Made by a program: the position numbers and the translations under genes
Assembly: GCF_013426895.1 (NCBI RefSeq)
Contig: NZ_AP023174.1
Location: 2,914,001 to 2,978,000 of the forward strand
Origin: Paraburkholderia largidicola
GTDB lineage: Bacteria > Pseudomonadota > Gammaproteobacteria > Burkholderiales > Burkholderiaceae
Reading direction: 5' to 3'
DNA length: 64,000 nt
Notes under the pieces: generated by a model
Seen by the model: only the letters and a program-made list of their open reading frames with translations
What the model was told of the DNA's origin: nothing
Databases searched by the model: none
In this document: piece by piece, positions 26,871-35,387 of the stretch
How the letters are laid out: each line of letters opens with the position of its first letter
Position numbering within the stretch: position 1 is the first letter of the stretch

Positions 26871-27860
26871 ATGAATCAGATCTACGCCATGCGGGTCTTT
26901 GTCCGGGTCGCCGAAACACAGAGCTTCAGGCGAGCGGCCCAGCAACTGAAAGTATCGAACGCGCTCGTGACGCGCTCGATCGCCACACTCGAAGCGCACC
27001 TGCATGCGCGCCTCATTAATCGCACGACGCGCAACCTTTCGCTGACCGAAGCCGGCACGCATTATCTGGAAGGTTGCCGCGGACTGCTCGAGGAACTCGA
27101 TCATCTGGAAGGCTCGGTCGCCGGCACCGAGCGCGAGCCGGGCGGCACGCTGCGCGTCGTCGCGACGGGCGCACTGTCGGCCCAGGCACTCACGCAACTG
27201 CTCGACGGTTACCGCCGGCGTTTTCCGAAGGTGCGTATCCGGCTCACGCTCGCCGAGCGCCTGCCGCATCTGATCGAAGACGGCTATGACGTGGGCCTGT
27301 TCATTGCGGGTCCGTCGGCGGCGGGCGCGTCGGCGGATACCGACAGCGTCGAACTGTCGTTCGCGACGCAACGCCTCGTGCCGTGCGCCGCGCCGTCGTA
27401 TCTGGCCGCGCGCGAGGAGCCGCGCCATCCCGATCATCTGGCGCTGCATTCGTGCATCGCGACGCCTTCCGAGCAACGCGGCCCGACCGTCTGGCATTTC
27501 ATCGAAAGCGACGGCGACGCGCAGCCTGTCACGCTCGATCCGTCGTACATGGTCAACAGCCCGCTGCTGGTGCGGCTCGCGGCGATTGCCGGAATGGGCG
27601 TCGCGGTGCTGCCCGAGCCGCTCGTCGCCGACGACTTCGCAACGGGCGCGCTGAAGCGCATCATGCAGGATTACACCGTCGACGAATCGCAGGCCAAGGT
27701 GTCGCTCGTCTATCCGCGCCGCCGTCATCTGCCCGCGAAAACCCGCGCGTTCGTCGATTACACGCTCGAGCATGCGGGTTGTCCCGCGTCAGCGCTGCCT
27801 GCCGACGCGCATGCGATCATCCCGCACGACCTGCATCCCGCCGCGCAGCACGCTTCGTGA
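26871..27860 (+). CDS. LysR-family regulator (CrgA/DhaR-like group)
   Basis: Regulator of 329 residues. Winged helix-turn-helix at about 1-60: MNQIYAMRVFVRVAETQSFR, RAAQQLKVSNALVTRSIATL, and HLHARLINRTTRNLSLTEAG, typical of the subgroup that often controls an adjacent oxidoreductase. The effector domain runs from about 90 to 300. A dyad sits 97 bases upstream. The D-lactate dehydrogenase gene follows on the same strand after 63 bases, so the two may be co-transcribed; the aspT2 operon is divergent on the other side and could also be a target. Confidence 0.87.
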   Translation: MNQIYAMRVFVRVAETQSFRRAAQQLKVSNALVTRSIATLEAHLHARLINRTTRNLSLTEAGTHYLEGCRGLLEELDHLEGSVAGTEREPGGTLRVVATGALSAQALTQLLDGYRRRFPKVRIRLTLAERLPHLIEDGYDVGLFIAGPSAAGASADTDSVELSFATQRLVPCAAPSYLAAREEPRHPDHLALHSCIATPSEQRGPTVWHFIESDGDAQPVTLDPSYMVNSPLLVRLAAIAGMGVAVLPEPLVADDFATGALKRIMQDYTVDESQAKVSLVYPRRRHLPAKTRAFVDYTLEHAGCPASALPADAHAIIPHDLHPAAQHAS

Positions 27861-27923
27861 GCCACGCGCGGTTGCTCACGCATCGATGACGCCCCGCGGG
27901 CGTCCATCAGGAGGCCAGTGACC

Positions 27924-28916
27924 ATGCGCATGATTTTGTTCAGCAGCCGCCAGTACGACATCGACACGTTCACCGAGGCGAACGCCGCGTTCAGCTTCGA
28001 GTTGCACTTCCAGGAGTCGCATCTCGAAGCGGACACGGCCATCCTCGCCGAGGGTTACGACGTCGTGTGTCCGTTCGTCAACGATCTGGTCGACGCCGCC
28101 ACGCTCGAACGCCTGCATGCGGGCGGCACGCGGCTGATCGCGCTGCGCTCGGCGGGCTTCAATCATGTCGATCTCGCGGCGGCGCAGCGGCTCGGCATCG
28201 GCGTCGTGCGCGTGCCCGCCTATTCGCCGCACGCGGTCGCGGAGCATGCGGTCGGGATGATCCTGGCGCTGAACCGCAAGCTCGCGCGCGCTGTCGCCCG
28301 CACGCGCGAAGGCGACTTCTCGCTGAACGGGCTGCTGGGTTTCGACCTGCACGGCAAGACGGTCGGCGTGATCGGCACGGGGATCATCGGCCGCTGCTTC
28401 GCGCGGATCATGGCGGGGTTCGGCATGCAGGTGCTCGCGCACGATCCCGGGCCGCCCGCCACTGAGTTGCTGGCGCTCGGCGGGCGCTACGTGCCGCTCG
28501 ACACGCTGCTCGCGGATTCGGACATCGTGAGCCTGCATTGCCCGTTGCTGCCGTCTACGTATCACATGATCGATCGCCACGCGCTCGCGAAGATGAAGCG
28601 GGGTGCGATGCTGATCAACACCGGGCGCGGTGGGCTAGTTGAGAGCAACGCGCTGGTCGGCGCGCTCAAGAGCGGCCAGTTGGGGCATCTCGGGCTCGAT
28701 GTGTATGAGGAGGAAGGTGGGATCTTCTTTGAGGACCACTCGAATCTGCCGTTACAGGATGACGTGCTCGCGCGGCTTTTGATGTTTCCTAATGTGATCG
28801 TCACCGCGCATCAGGCTTTTTTCACACGCGAGGCGATGACGGAGATCGCGCAGACGACGCTCGGGAATGTGGAGGCGTGGCGGGATGGGACGCCGAGGAA
28901 TGTGGTTCAGGTGTAG
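27924..28916 (+). CDS. ldhA: D-lactate dehydrogenase (fermentative, NAD-dependent)
   Basis: Reduces pyruvate to D-lactate with NADH in the cytoplasm. The 330 residues align by eye along the whole length with E. coli LdhA: LFSSRQYDIDTF at the start, VCPFVNDLVDA, IALRSAGFNHVDLAAAQRLG, VRVPAYSPHAVAEHAVGM, GKTVGVIGTGIIGR (Rossmann motif, about 145-158), and VTAHQAFFTREAMTEIAQTT near the end. A perfect AGGAGG at 27909-27914 sets the ATG at 27924; a GTG at 27918 is too close to it. The last 150 bases turn G+T-rich before repeat element C. Confidence 0.9.
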   Translation: MRMILFSSRQYDIDTFTEANAAFSFELHFQESHLEADTAILAEGYDVVCPFVNDLVDAATLERLHAGGTRLIALRSAGFNHVDLAAAQRLGIGVVRVPAYSPHAVAEHAVGMILALNRKLARAVARTREGDFSLNGLLGFDLHGKTVGVIGTGIIGRCFARIMAGFGMQVLAHDPGPPATELLALGGRYVPLDTLLADSDIVSLHCPLLPSTYHMIDRHALAKMKRGAMLINTGRGGLVESNALVGALKSGQLGHLGLDVYEEEGGIFFEDHSNLPLQDDVLARLLMFPNVIVTAHQAFFTREAMTEIAQTTLGNVEAWRDGTPRNVVQV

Positions 28917-28963
28917 TTGGTTTTTGGTTTTTGCCGGCCGGCGGCTGGAGGGTGCTTGCTGTT

Positions 28964-28999
28964 TTGCGCTTGCGCTTGCTCTTGCGCTTGCTCTTGCGC
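28964..28999. repeat. Hexanucleotide TTGCKC tandem repeat beside copy C
   Basis: Six consecutive hexamers of the TTGCGC/TTGCTC type run directly into the left arm of element C (CGCTGGCATCC). The stretch 28917-28963 before it is G+T-rich spacer without a gene. Confidence 0.75.
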
Positions 29000-29654
29000 T
29001 GGCATCCGCGTTTTGCTTTCGTGCTTCAGGCGTCGCCCCTGTGCGGGGCGGCACCTACTTTTCTTTGCCGCCGCAAAGAAAAGTAGGCAAAAGAAAGCGG
29101 CTCACACCGCCAGAGCTTGTTCTTATCCACGGGCCCCCAACGTCCCCATGCTTCACACCGCAACTTCCCTGCTGGCATGCGTTGCCAGCGCTTTGAATGT
29201 GCTCATCCCCTACGTCAGACTCCCGCACAAAGGCCAGCGGCAGCGAATGGTCTACGCCGCCCAGGTGGCAAACTGTGTGTAGCTTATCGCGTCGTATGCG
29301 TTAGCGCTCTTACGGGTGGCACGCGTGCGCTATCGGTTCGAAGTAAGGGGTGCGGAGCACTTGGGCCGACACACAGTTTGCCACCTGGGCGGCCGTGGAC
29401 TTTCTGGCGCGGCGTGCCGAGACGCGGGCACATGAAGCGGGTGAGGCGTACAGGGAGAACGTTTGCAGCGGGCGCGGAATGGCGTGTTGCCGTGTGAAGC
29501 GTAGGACCCGCTGGGGGCCCTCAGGCAAACACAAGAACTGGCGGTGTGAGCCGCTTTCTTTTGCCTACTTTTCTTTGCGGCGGCAAAGAAAAGTAGGTGC
29601 CGCCCCGCACAGGGGCAACGCTAGCAAACCAATAACATCACGCGGATGCCAGCG
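28997..29654. repeat. 658-bp nested inverted-repeat element, copy C
   Basis: Arms at 28997-29113 and 29538-29654 (117 bp each). Inner inverted pair GGCAAACTGTGTGT (29267-29280) and its complement (29369-29382). Same core orientation as copy A: the ACGGGCCCCCAACGTCCCC block at 29129-29147, 132 bp from the left end, and GGGCCCTCAGGCAAA at 29515-29529, 125 bp from the right end. Between convergent genes. No transposase and no visible target-site duplication. Confidence 0.9.
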
Positions 29655-29712
29655 AACAAACCCCAAAAAACCAAACCAACGGCGTCGCCGACAAACCCAC
29701 ACAAAAACCCGC

Positions 29713-30270
29713 TCAGGAACGCGGCCCGCCAGCCACATTCCCCGAACTGGGTCGCAACGCAGTGCGCGCATCATCGGACGCGCCACAATATTGGCGCAAG
29801 AGCGCCGCCTCCCGCTCATGCACTTCCACTGGAAACCACACGGCGCCCGCCGCCATCATGTACCGCGCGCGATGCTGCCCGTTGCGGAACGCGACCACGC
29901 CTTCATGCTCCAGCCTGAGCCAACCGAGCAGCCCCGGCGCGCAGCGCGTCGAAATCGTCACATAGGGCATATGCGGAATCCGCGCATTCGATGGATCGAG
30001 AAACTCACGGATGCCGCGCAACTTCCCGGGGTGCCATTCCTGCACAGGAGGCAACACGTAATCGGTGTCGTCGCGATCGGCGCACGCAATGAGCTTGCGC
30101 GCATCGACCAGCACGACCTGATGGCGCGTGCCGTCCGTCGCGAAGACGCGCTTCAGGCGCACGTGGCCATACGGCGGATGCTCGTGCAGCGGAACGATCC
30201 AGACAGGCTCGCTGCCGGACGACGGCGCTGCCTCGGGAGGCGTAATCGGTAGTTCCATCAATGAGGACAT
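29713..30270 (-). CDS. Protein of unknown function, ParB/fertility-inhibition-like
   Basis: I do not firmly recognise it. The product is 185 residues, soluble, with a proline-rich N-terminus. A central region PPVQEWHPGKLRGIREFLDP is followed by RNGQHRARYMMAAGAVWFPV and EVHEREAALLRQYCGA. The RNGQHRARYM motif resembles the ParB/Srx-type nucleotide-binding motif (G-H-H-R). I recall chromosomal Burkholderia proteins of this kind being named plasmid fertility inhibition factor family, but that is from memory. Start MSSLMELP at 30270 with GGAG about nine bases upstream. Its 3' end is next to repeat element C. Confidence 0.6.
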   Translation of the reverse strand: MSSLMELPITPPEAAPSSGSEPVWIVPLHEHPPYGHVRLKRVFATDGTRHQVVLVDARKLIACADRDDTDYVLPPVQEWHPGKLRGIREFLDPSNARIPHMPYVTISTRCAPGLLGWLRLEHEGVVAFRNGQHRARYMMAAGAVWFPVEVHEREAALLRQYCGASDDARTALRPSSGNVAGGPRS

Positions 30271-30543
30271 AGGGCGGACTCCATGCGCCGGTGCGAGCGC
30301 GCGCCCTGGCTGTTCGAAATTCGCCTAAGCTACGAGTCGATTGTTAAAACCGCGTGACTTGTCGGCAAGCGATTCGCGCTGCATCGCCGCCCGTGCGCCA
30401 CGCATCGTCGCGAAGGCTGTTGCTTCCGGTTTAGCGGTCGTTTTGCGCAGTTCTTTAGGGTGTCGCCACGCGCACAACCGTGTTTTTTTCAGTGCTCTTC
30501 ATCCAGTCTAGGTCTTGCAGCGCAGCCCGAAACGGAGAGAACG

Positions 30544-31398
30544 ATGGCTAGCGAACAGTTCGGCGAATTCGTGCGAATCGAAACTGCACAAAAAACCCCA
30601 AGTGCACAGAAACAGCAAGTTGCGCTCCCGTCCGATGCCGTCGCAACGATCGTCATCGACCGCCCCGCGCGCCGCAATGCCATCGACCGTCCGACGGCGC
30701 AAGCCCTCGCTGCCGCGTTCCGCCGCTTCGAGGCCAACGACGCGTGGCGCGCCGCCGTGCTGACGGGCGCAGGCGGCACCTTCTGCGCAGGCGCGGACCT
30801 CACTGCTTTACAAGACGACGAGCGGCGCAACGAATTGCACGCCGACGGCAGCGGCCCCGGACCGATGGGACCGACACGCATGATGTTCACCAAGCCCGTG
30901 ATCGCGGCGATTGCAGGGCATGCGGTGGCGGGCGGCCTGGAACTCGCGGCAATGTGCGATCTTCGCGTGATGGAAGCGGACGCCGTGCTGGGCGTGTTCT
31001 GCCGGCGCGTCGGCATTCCTCTGATCGATGGCGGCACGATCCGGCTGCCGCGTCTGATCGGCCACTCGCGCGCGCTCGATCTGATCCTGACAGGCCGCGC
31101 AGTCACGTCCGACGAAGCACTCGCGTTCGGCCTTGCCAACCGCGTCGTGCCGAACGGCGCCGCGCGCGCCGCCGCCGAGCAGCTGGCCGCCGAACTGGCC
31201 GCCTTCCCGCAGGCGGCGCTGCTGGCCGACCGCCGCTCCGTCTATGAAAACTCGCCGCTCGAGGATCTACCCGAAGCGCTGCGCCGCGAGGGCGCGGGCG
31301 GCTACGCGGCCGTGTTCTCGCAAGGGGTAGCGGGCGCGGCGGCGTTTGCCGCCGGGGCGGGCCGTCACGGCAGCGGGTTCGACAAAAAAGTCCCTTGA
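30544..31398 (+). CDS. Enoyl-CoA hydratase/isomerase family protein
   Basis: Crotonase-fold protein of 284 residues, somewhat longer than usual (about 260) because of a 20-residue polar N-terminal extension. Substrate/oxyanion-hole blocks: RPARRNAIDRPTAQALAAAF (about 40-59), TGAGGTFCAGADLTALQDD (about 76-94), and KPVIAAIAGHAVAGGLELAA (about 118-137), the second oxyanion hole, followed by MCDLRVMEADAVLGVFCRRV. The Glu in GGLELA is kept; the second catalytic acid of classical hydratases lies in VFCRRVGIPLIDGGTIRLPR, where Asp replaces the usual residue pattern, so the exact reaction is open. A GGAG site precedes the ATG at 30544. Confidence 0.82.
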   Translation: MASEQFGEFVRIETAQKTPSAQKQQVALPSDAVATIVIDRPARRNAIDRPTAQALAAAFRRFEANDAWRAAVLTGAGGTFCAGADLTALQDDERRNELHADGSGPGPMGPTRMMFTKPVIAAIAGHAVAGGLELAAMCDLRVMEADAVLGVFCRRVGIPLIDGGTIRLPRLIGHSRALDLILTGRAVTSDEALAFGLANRVVPNGAARAAAEQLAAELAAFPQAALLADRRSVYENSPLEDLPEALRREGAGGYAAVFSQGVAGAAAFAAGAGRHGSGFDKKVP

Positions 31399-31614
31399 AA
31401 TAAGGGGTATTCGCAGCGCAATCGCATCGGATTGGCGCCGCAATCGACGAAATACAACAGTGCGTGAAGCAGACCGCACAGCCGTAATGGCTTAGGTACA
31501 ATCCCCTACTGATTTACCCTTTGCCGACGCCTGCGCACTCGTCCCGAAGACGCGCGACGGCAACGCGAACGGCCTTCCCGTCCGCCGCCGCGACCCTCCC
31601 GTGAAAGTCCCATC

Positions 31615-32772
31615 ATGCCTTTGCCCCTGCTTGCACTTGCCGTTGCCGCGTTCGGAATCGGTACCACCGAGTTCGTCATCATGGGGTTGCTGCCCGATGT
31701 CGCGCGCGATCTGAGCGTGTCGATCCCGGCAGCGGGCATGCTGGTGTCGGCGTATGCGCTCGGTGTGACGATCGGCGCGCCGATCGTCGCGATCGCCGTC
31801 GCCAACATGCCGCGCAAGAAAGCGCTGATGAGCCTGATCGGCATCTTCATTCTCGGTAATCTGTTGTGCGCGATCGCGCCGGGCTATGCGGTGCTGATGG
31901 CCGCGCGCATCGTCACGGCGTTCTGCCACGGCGCGTTCTTCGGCATCGGCTCGGTCGTCGCGGCTGGCCTCGTTGCGCCAAACCGCCGCGCACAGGCCAT
32001 CGCGCTGATGTTCACGGGCCTCACGCTCGCCAACGTGCTCGGCGTCCCGCTCGGCACGGCGCTCGGTCAGGCCGTCGGCTGGCGCGCGACGTTCTGGGCG
32101 GTAACGGGCATCGGCGTGATCGCGGCCATCGCGCTCGCCGTGTGTCTGCCGTCGAAAATCGAAATGCAGAAAGCGAGCCTCGTCCACGAGTTCACCGTGC
32201 TGAAGAACCCGCAAGTGCTGATGGTGCTCGGCACGAGCGTGCTGGCGTCGGCGAGCCTGTTCTCGACCTTCACCTACATCACGCCGATTCTCGAAGACGT
32301 GACGGGCTTCACGCCGCATGCCGTGACGATGGTGCTGCTGCTGTTCGGCCTCGGACTGACGGTGGGCAGCACGATTGGCGGCAAGCTCGCCGACTGGCGC
32401 CCGGTGCAGTCGCTGCTGTCGTTCCTGCTGGCCATCGTCGCGATCCTGTCTATCTTCGCGATGACGATGCACAGCGAAATCCCCGCGATGATCACGATTT
32501 TCCTGTGGGGCGTGCTGGCGTTCGCCATCGTGCCGCCGCTGCAGATGCTGATCGTCGATCGCGCGAGCAGCGCGCCGAACCTGGCTTCGACGCTCAATCA
32601 GGGCGCCTTCAACCTCGGCAATGCGACGGGCGCGTGGCTCGGCGGCATGGCGATCGGCGCGGGTGCGCCGCTCACGTCGCTGCCATGGGTCGGCGTCCTG
32701 ACGGCGGCGGCGGCCGTCGCGCTGACGTGGTGGTCGGTGTCGCTCGACCGGCGCCTGCCCGTGGCGGGCTGA
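31615..32772 (+). CDS. MFS transporter, AraJ/SotB-type sugar or drug efflux
   Basis: Inner-membrane exporter of 385 residues with about twelve transmembrane segments. The first helix reads ALAVAAFGIGTTEFVIMGLL, the hallmark of the AraJ/SotB/YdhP arabinose-efflux group, with SAYALGVTIGAPIVAIAVAN in helix 2 and LTLANVLGVPLGTALGQAVG in helix 5 (the motif-C-like antiporter region). Start at the ATG at 31615. Another MFS gene follows after 80 bases on the same strand, but the two are from different subfamilies, so this is not a recent duplication. Confidence 0.88.
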   Translation: MPLPLLALAVAAFGIGTTEFVIMGLLPDVARDLSVSIPAAGMLVSAYALGVTIGAPIVAIAVANMPRKKALMSLIGIFILGNLLCAIAPGYAVLMAARIVTAFCHGAFFGIGSVVAAGLVAPNRRAQAIALMFTGLTLANVLGVPLGTALGQAVGWRATFWAVTGIGVIAAIALAVCLPSKIEMQKASLVHEFTVLKNPQVLMVLGTSVLASASLFSTFTYITPILEDVTGFTPHAVTMVLLLFGLGLTVGSTIGGKLADWRPVQSLLSFLLAIVAILSIFAMTMHSEIPAMITIFLWGVLAFAIVPPLQMLIVDRASSAPNLASTLNQGAFNLGNATGAWLGGMAIGAGAPLTSLPWVGVLTAAAAVALTWWSVSLDRRLPVAG

Positions 32773-32852
32773 ACCCGCCACGCGACATAACCGGAGCGTG
32801 CACCTCGCCATCACAGCGCGTGACATGCGGGCGGTGTAGCATTTCGCCCGAT

Positions 32853-34010
32853 ATGAAAGTCGTCTTCTCCCGTGATTTCCTCGCGCTGATCCTGAGCGTG
32901 GCCGTAGTCGGCCTCGGCAGCGGCGCGACCCTTCCCCTCACCGCCCTCGCGCTGACGCAAGCAGGCTACGGCACCGACGTCGTCGGCCTGCTGACGGCCG
33001 CCCAGGCGGGCGGCGGCCTGCTCATCGTGCCGATTGCCGGTTGGGTTGCCGCGCGCTGCGGCGGCCGGCACGCGATCATCGGCTCGGTGCTGGTCGTCGC
33101 GATCGCCACCGCGCTGATGCAGTTCACCGCCAATCTGTTCGTCTGGGCCGTGCTGCGCGCGCTGTGCGGCGCGGCGCTGATGCTGCTGTTCACGATCGGC
33201 GAAGCGTGGGTCAACCAGCTCGCCGACGATGCATCGCGCGGCCGCGTGGTCGCAATCTATGCGACGAACTTCACCCTGTTCCAGATGGCGGGCCCCGTGC
33301 TCGTCAGTCAGATCGCGCAGTTCGAGCACTGGCGCTTTCTGATCTGCGGCGCGATCTTTCTGATCGCCCTGCCCGTCCTGTCGATGATCCGCTCGGCGCC
33401 GCACGCGTCCGATGAACACGAACCGCACGGCAGCTGGCGTCACGTATTGCCGCAGATGCCCGCGCTCGTGATCGGCACGGGCTTTTTCGCGCTGTTCGAT
33501 ACGATCGCGTTGTCGCTGATGCCGCTCTTCGCGATGGCGCATGGCATTCCGAGCGAAATCGCGGTGCTGTTCGCTTCCGCCCTGCTGCTCGGCGACACGA
33601 CCATGCAGTTTCCGATTGGCTGGCTTGCGGACCGGCTCGGCCGCGAGCGGGTGCATATCGGTTGCGCGGTGCTGGTCGTCGTGCTGTTGCCGCTGTTGCC
33701 GTGGGCCGTGCAGTCGCCGTGGCTGTGCTGGCCGCTGCTGTATGTGCTCGGCGCCGCGGCGGGCGCGATCTATACGCTGTCGCTCGTCGCGTGTGGCGAG
33801 CGCTTTCGTGGCGTGGCGCTGGTGTCGGCGAGTTCGCTGGTCGGCGCGTCGTGGAGTATTGCGAGCTTTGGCGGACCGCTGATCGCGGGCGCGCTGATGA
33901 AGAGCGTCGGCAATGACGCGATGATCGGCGTGGTGCTCGCGAGCGCGCTGGCGTTTCTCGCGGCGGCGTTGTGGGAGAAGCGGCGCGGTATGGTGAACGC
34001 GGCGTCCTGA
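32853..34010 (+). CDS. MFS transporter (YcaD-like group)
   Basis: Inner-membrane protein of 385 residues with about twelve transmembrane segments. Features: LALILSVAVVGLGSGATLPL, then TGRASCENE-type drift is absent and the helix-4/5 region LLFTIGEAWVNQLADDASRG (about 110-129) resembles the YcaD/UPF0226-like MFS group. The loop FPIGWLADRLGRERVHIG (about 251-268) repeats motif A in the second half. Start at the ATG at 32853, where hydrophobic character begins. Possibly co-transcribed with the preceding MFS gene (80-bp gap). Substrate unknown. Confidence 0.8.
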   Translation: MKVVFSRDFLALILSVAVVGLGSGATLPLTALALTQAGYGTDVVGLLTAAQAGGGLLIVPIAGWVAARCGGRHAIIGSVLVVAIATALMQFTANLFVWAVLRALCGAALMLLFTIGEAWVNQLADDASRGRVVAIYATNFTLFQMAGPVLVSQIAQFEHWRFLICGAIFLIALPVLSMIRSAPHASDEHEPHGSWRHVLPQMPALVIGTGFFALFDTIALSLMPLFAMAHGIPSEIAVLFASALLLGDTTMQFPIGWLADRLGRERVHIGCAVLVVVLLPLLPWAVQSPWLCWPLLYVLGAAAGAIYTLSLVACGERFRGVALVSASSLVGASWSIASFGGPLIAGALMKSVGNDAMIGVVLASALAFLAAALWEKRRGMVNAAS

Positions 34011-34016
34011 AGACGC

Positions 34017-34052
34017 AAAAAAATCCGCGCGAGCTGATCGCCACGCGCGGAT
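34017..34052 (-). terminator. Rho-independent terminator of the hmgA-fahA operon
   Basis: Stem ATCCGCGCG (34023-34031) with CGCGCGGAT (34044-34052), loop of twelve bases. On the minus strand it is followed by a run of T (34022-34017). It lies 25 bases past the fahA stop and just after the stop of the convergent MFS gene. Confidence 0.85.
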
Positions 34053-34076
34053 CGTTTGATCGAATCGCCTACAGCA

Positions 34077-35387
34077 TCATTTATGCGCCGGAAGGATCTC
34101 ACCGACGCAAGTACCAAAGCCGACGCGATAGCCATCGCCCTGACACCAGCCCGCGAGCGTCAGTTCGTCGCCGTCTTCGATGAACCCGCGTGTGCCGCCG
34201 TCCTTCAGTTGCAGCGGATTCTTGCCGTTCCAGGTCAGCTCCAGCAGGCTGCCGAACGAATCGTCGGCGGGTCCGCTGATCGTGCCCGAACCCATCAGAT
34301 CGCCGACGCGCGTATTGCACCCCGACACCGTGTGATGCGCGAGTTGCTGCGCCATCGTCCAGTACATGTGGCGGAAGTTCGTGCGCGAGATGGTCGTCGC
34401 CTCTTTCGCGCCGTGCGGCTTGAGCAGCACTTCGAGCGAGATGTCGAACGCGTGATCGCCGGCGTGGCGCAGATAGTCGAGCGGCTGCGGGTCCTGCGCG
34501 GGCTGCGCAACACGAAACGGTTCGAGCGCGTCGAGCGTGACGATCCACGGCGAAATGGTCGTCGCGAAGGTTTTCGCGTTGAACGGTCCGAGCGGCACGT
34601 ATTCCCATTGCTGGATATCGCGCGCGCTCCAGTCGTTCAGCAGCACCATACCGAAGATGTGATCCTCCGCTTCGCCGCACTTGATCGACTCGCCAAGCGC
34701 ATTGCCGCGTCCGACGATAAAGCCCGTTTCCAGTTCGATATCGAGCTTGCGGCACGCGCCGAACACGGGCCGCTCCTGATCGGGCAGCTTCAACTGGCCA
34801 TTCGGACGGCGCACGGGCGTACCGCTCACCACCACCGACGAAGCCCGTCCGTTGTACCCGATCGGAATCTCCAGCCAGTTCGGCAGCAACGCGTTCTTCG
34901 GATCGCGGAACATCGAGCCGACGTTCGTCGCGTGCTCCTTCGACGAATAGAAATCCGTATAGCCCGGAATCTGCACGGGCAGATGCAGCGTCGCGTCGGC
35001 CTGACGGATCAGCGCGCGGCTACGCAACTCGGCGTCGTCGTGCAGCGTCGTGTTGCCGCGCGCCAGCAGCTTGCTCAGCTGGATGCGCACGCTACGCCAC
35101 GTGTCGCGGCCAAGCGCGATGAAATCGTTCAGCGAGTCGCGCACGAACACGCTGTCACCCGCGCCCGACGACGGCACCGTCAGCAGGCCCGCGCTTTCGA
35201 GCGCGGCCAGGTCGGCGATGCAGTCGCCGATCGCCACTCCGGCGCGGCGCGTCGCATTCAGCCCGTCGCTGAAGATGCCGAACGGCAGGTTCTGGATCGG
35301 GAAATCGCAGGACGGATCGTTCGCCGATTCGACCCAGCTTTTGCGCGACGCGTCGAGGGTCGCCTGAAGATCGCTCGATGCGTTCAT
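34077..35387 (-). CDS. fahA: Fumarylacetoacetase
   Basis: Last step of tyrosine/phenylalanine breakdown: 4-fumarylacetoacetate to fumarate and acetoacetate. The 436 residues match the full FAH length. N-terminal domain about 1-120 ([11 protein letters not shown]), then the catalytic domain with [16 protein letters not shown] sequence ([19 protein letters not shown], about 145-163), [40 protein letters not shown], and [20 protein letters not shown]. The start ATG at 35387 overlaps the stop of hmgA in ATGA, so translation is probably coupled. Followed by a strong terminator. Confidence 0.95.
   Translation of the reverse strand: MNASSDLQATLDASRKSWVESANDPSCDFPIQNLPFGIFSDGLNATRRAGVAIGDCIADLAALESAGLLTVPSSGAGDSVFVRDSLNDFIALGRDTWRSVRIQLSKLLARGNTTLHDDAELRSRALIRQADATLHLPVQIPGYTDFYSSKEHATNVGSMFRDPKNALLPNWLEIPIGYNGRASSVVVSGTPVRRPNGQLKLPDQERPVFGACRKLDIELETGFIVGRGNALGESIKCGEAEDHIFGMVLLNDWSARDIQQWEYVPLGPFNAKTFATTISPWIVTLDALEPFRVAQPAQDPQPLDYLRHAGDHAFDISLEVLLKPHGAKEATTISRTNFRHMYWTMAQQLAHHTVSGCNTRVGDLMGSGTISGPADDSFGSLLELTWNGKNPLQLKDGGTRGFIEDGDELTLAGWCQGDGYRVGFGTCVGEILPAHK

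Noticed and set aside
26438..27019. Plus-strand open frame of 193 codons upstream of and into the LysR gene
   Set aside because: It overlaps the LysR start in another frame, crosses the AT-rich regulatory region and has no family features.
31615..34010. Two adjacent MFS genes as a recent duplication
   Set aside because: First-helix and motif-A sequences belong to different MFS subgroups.
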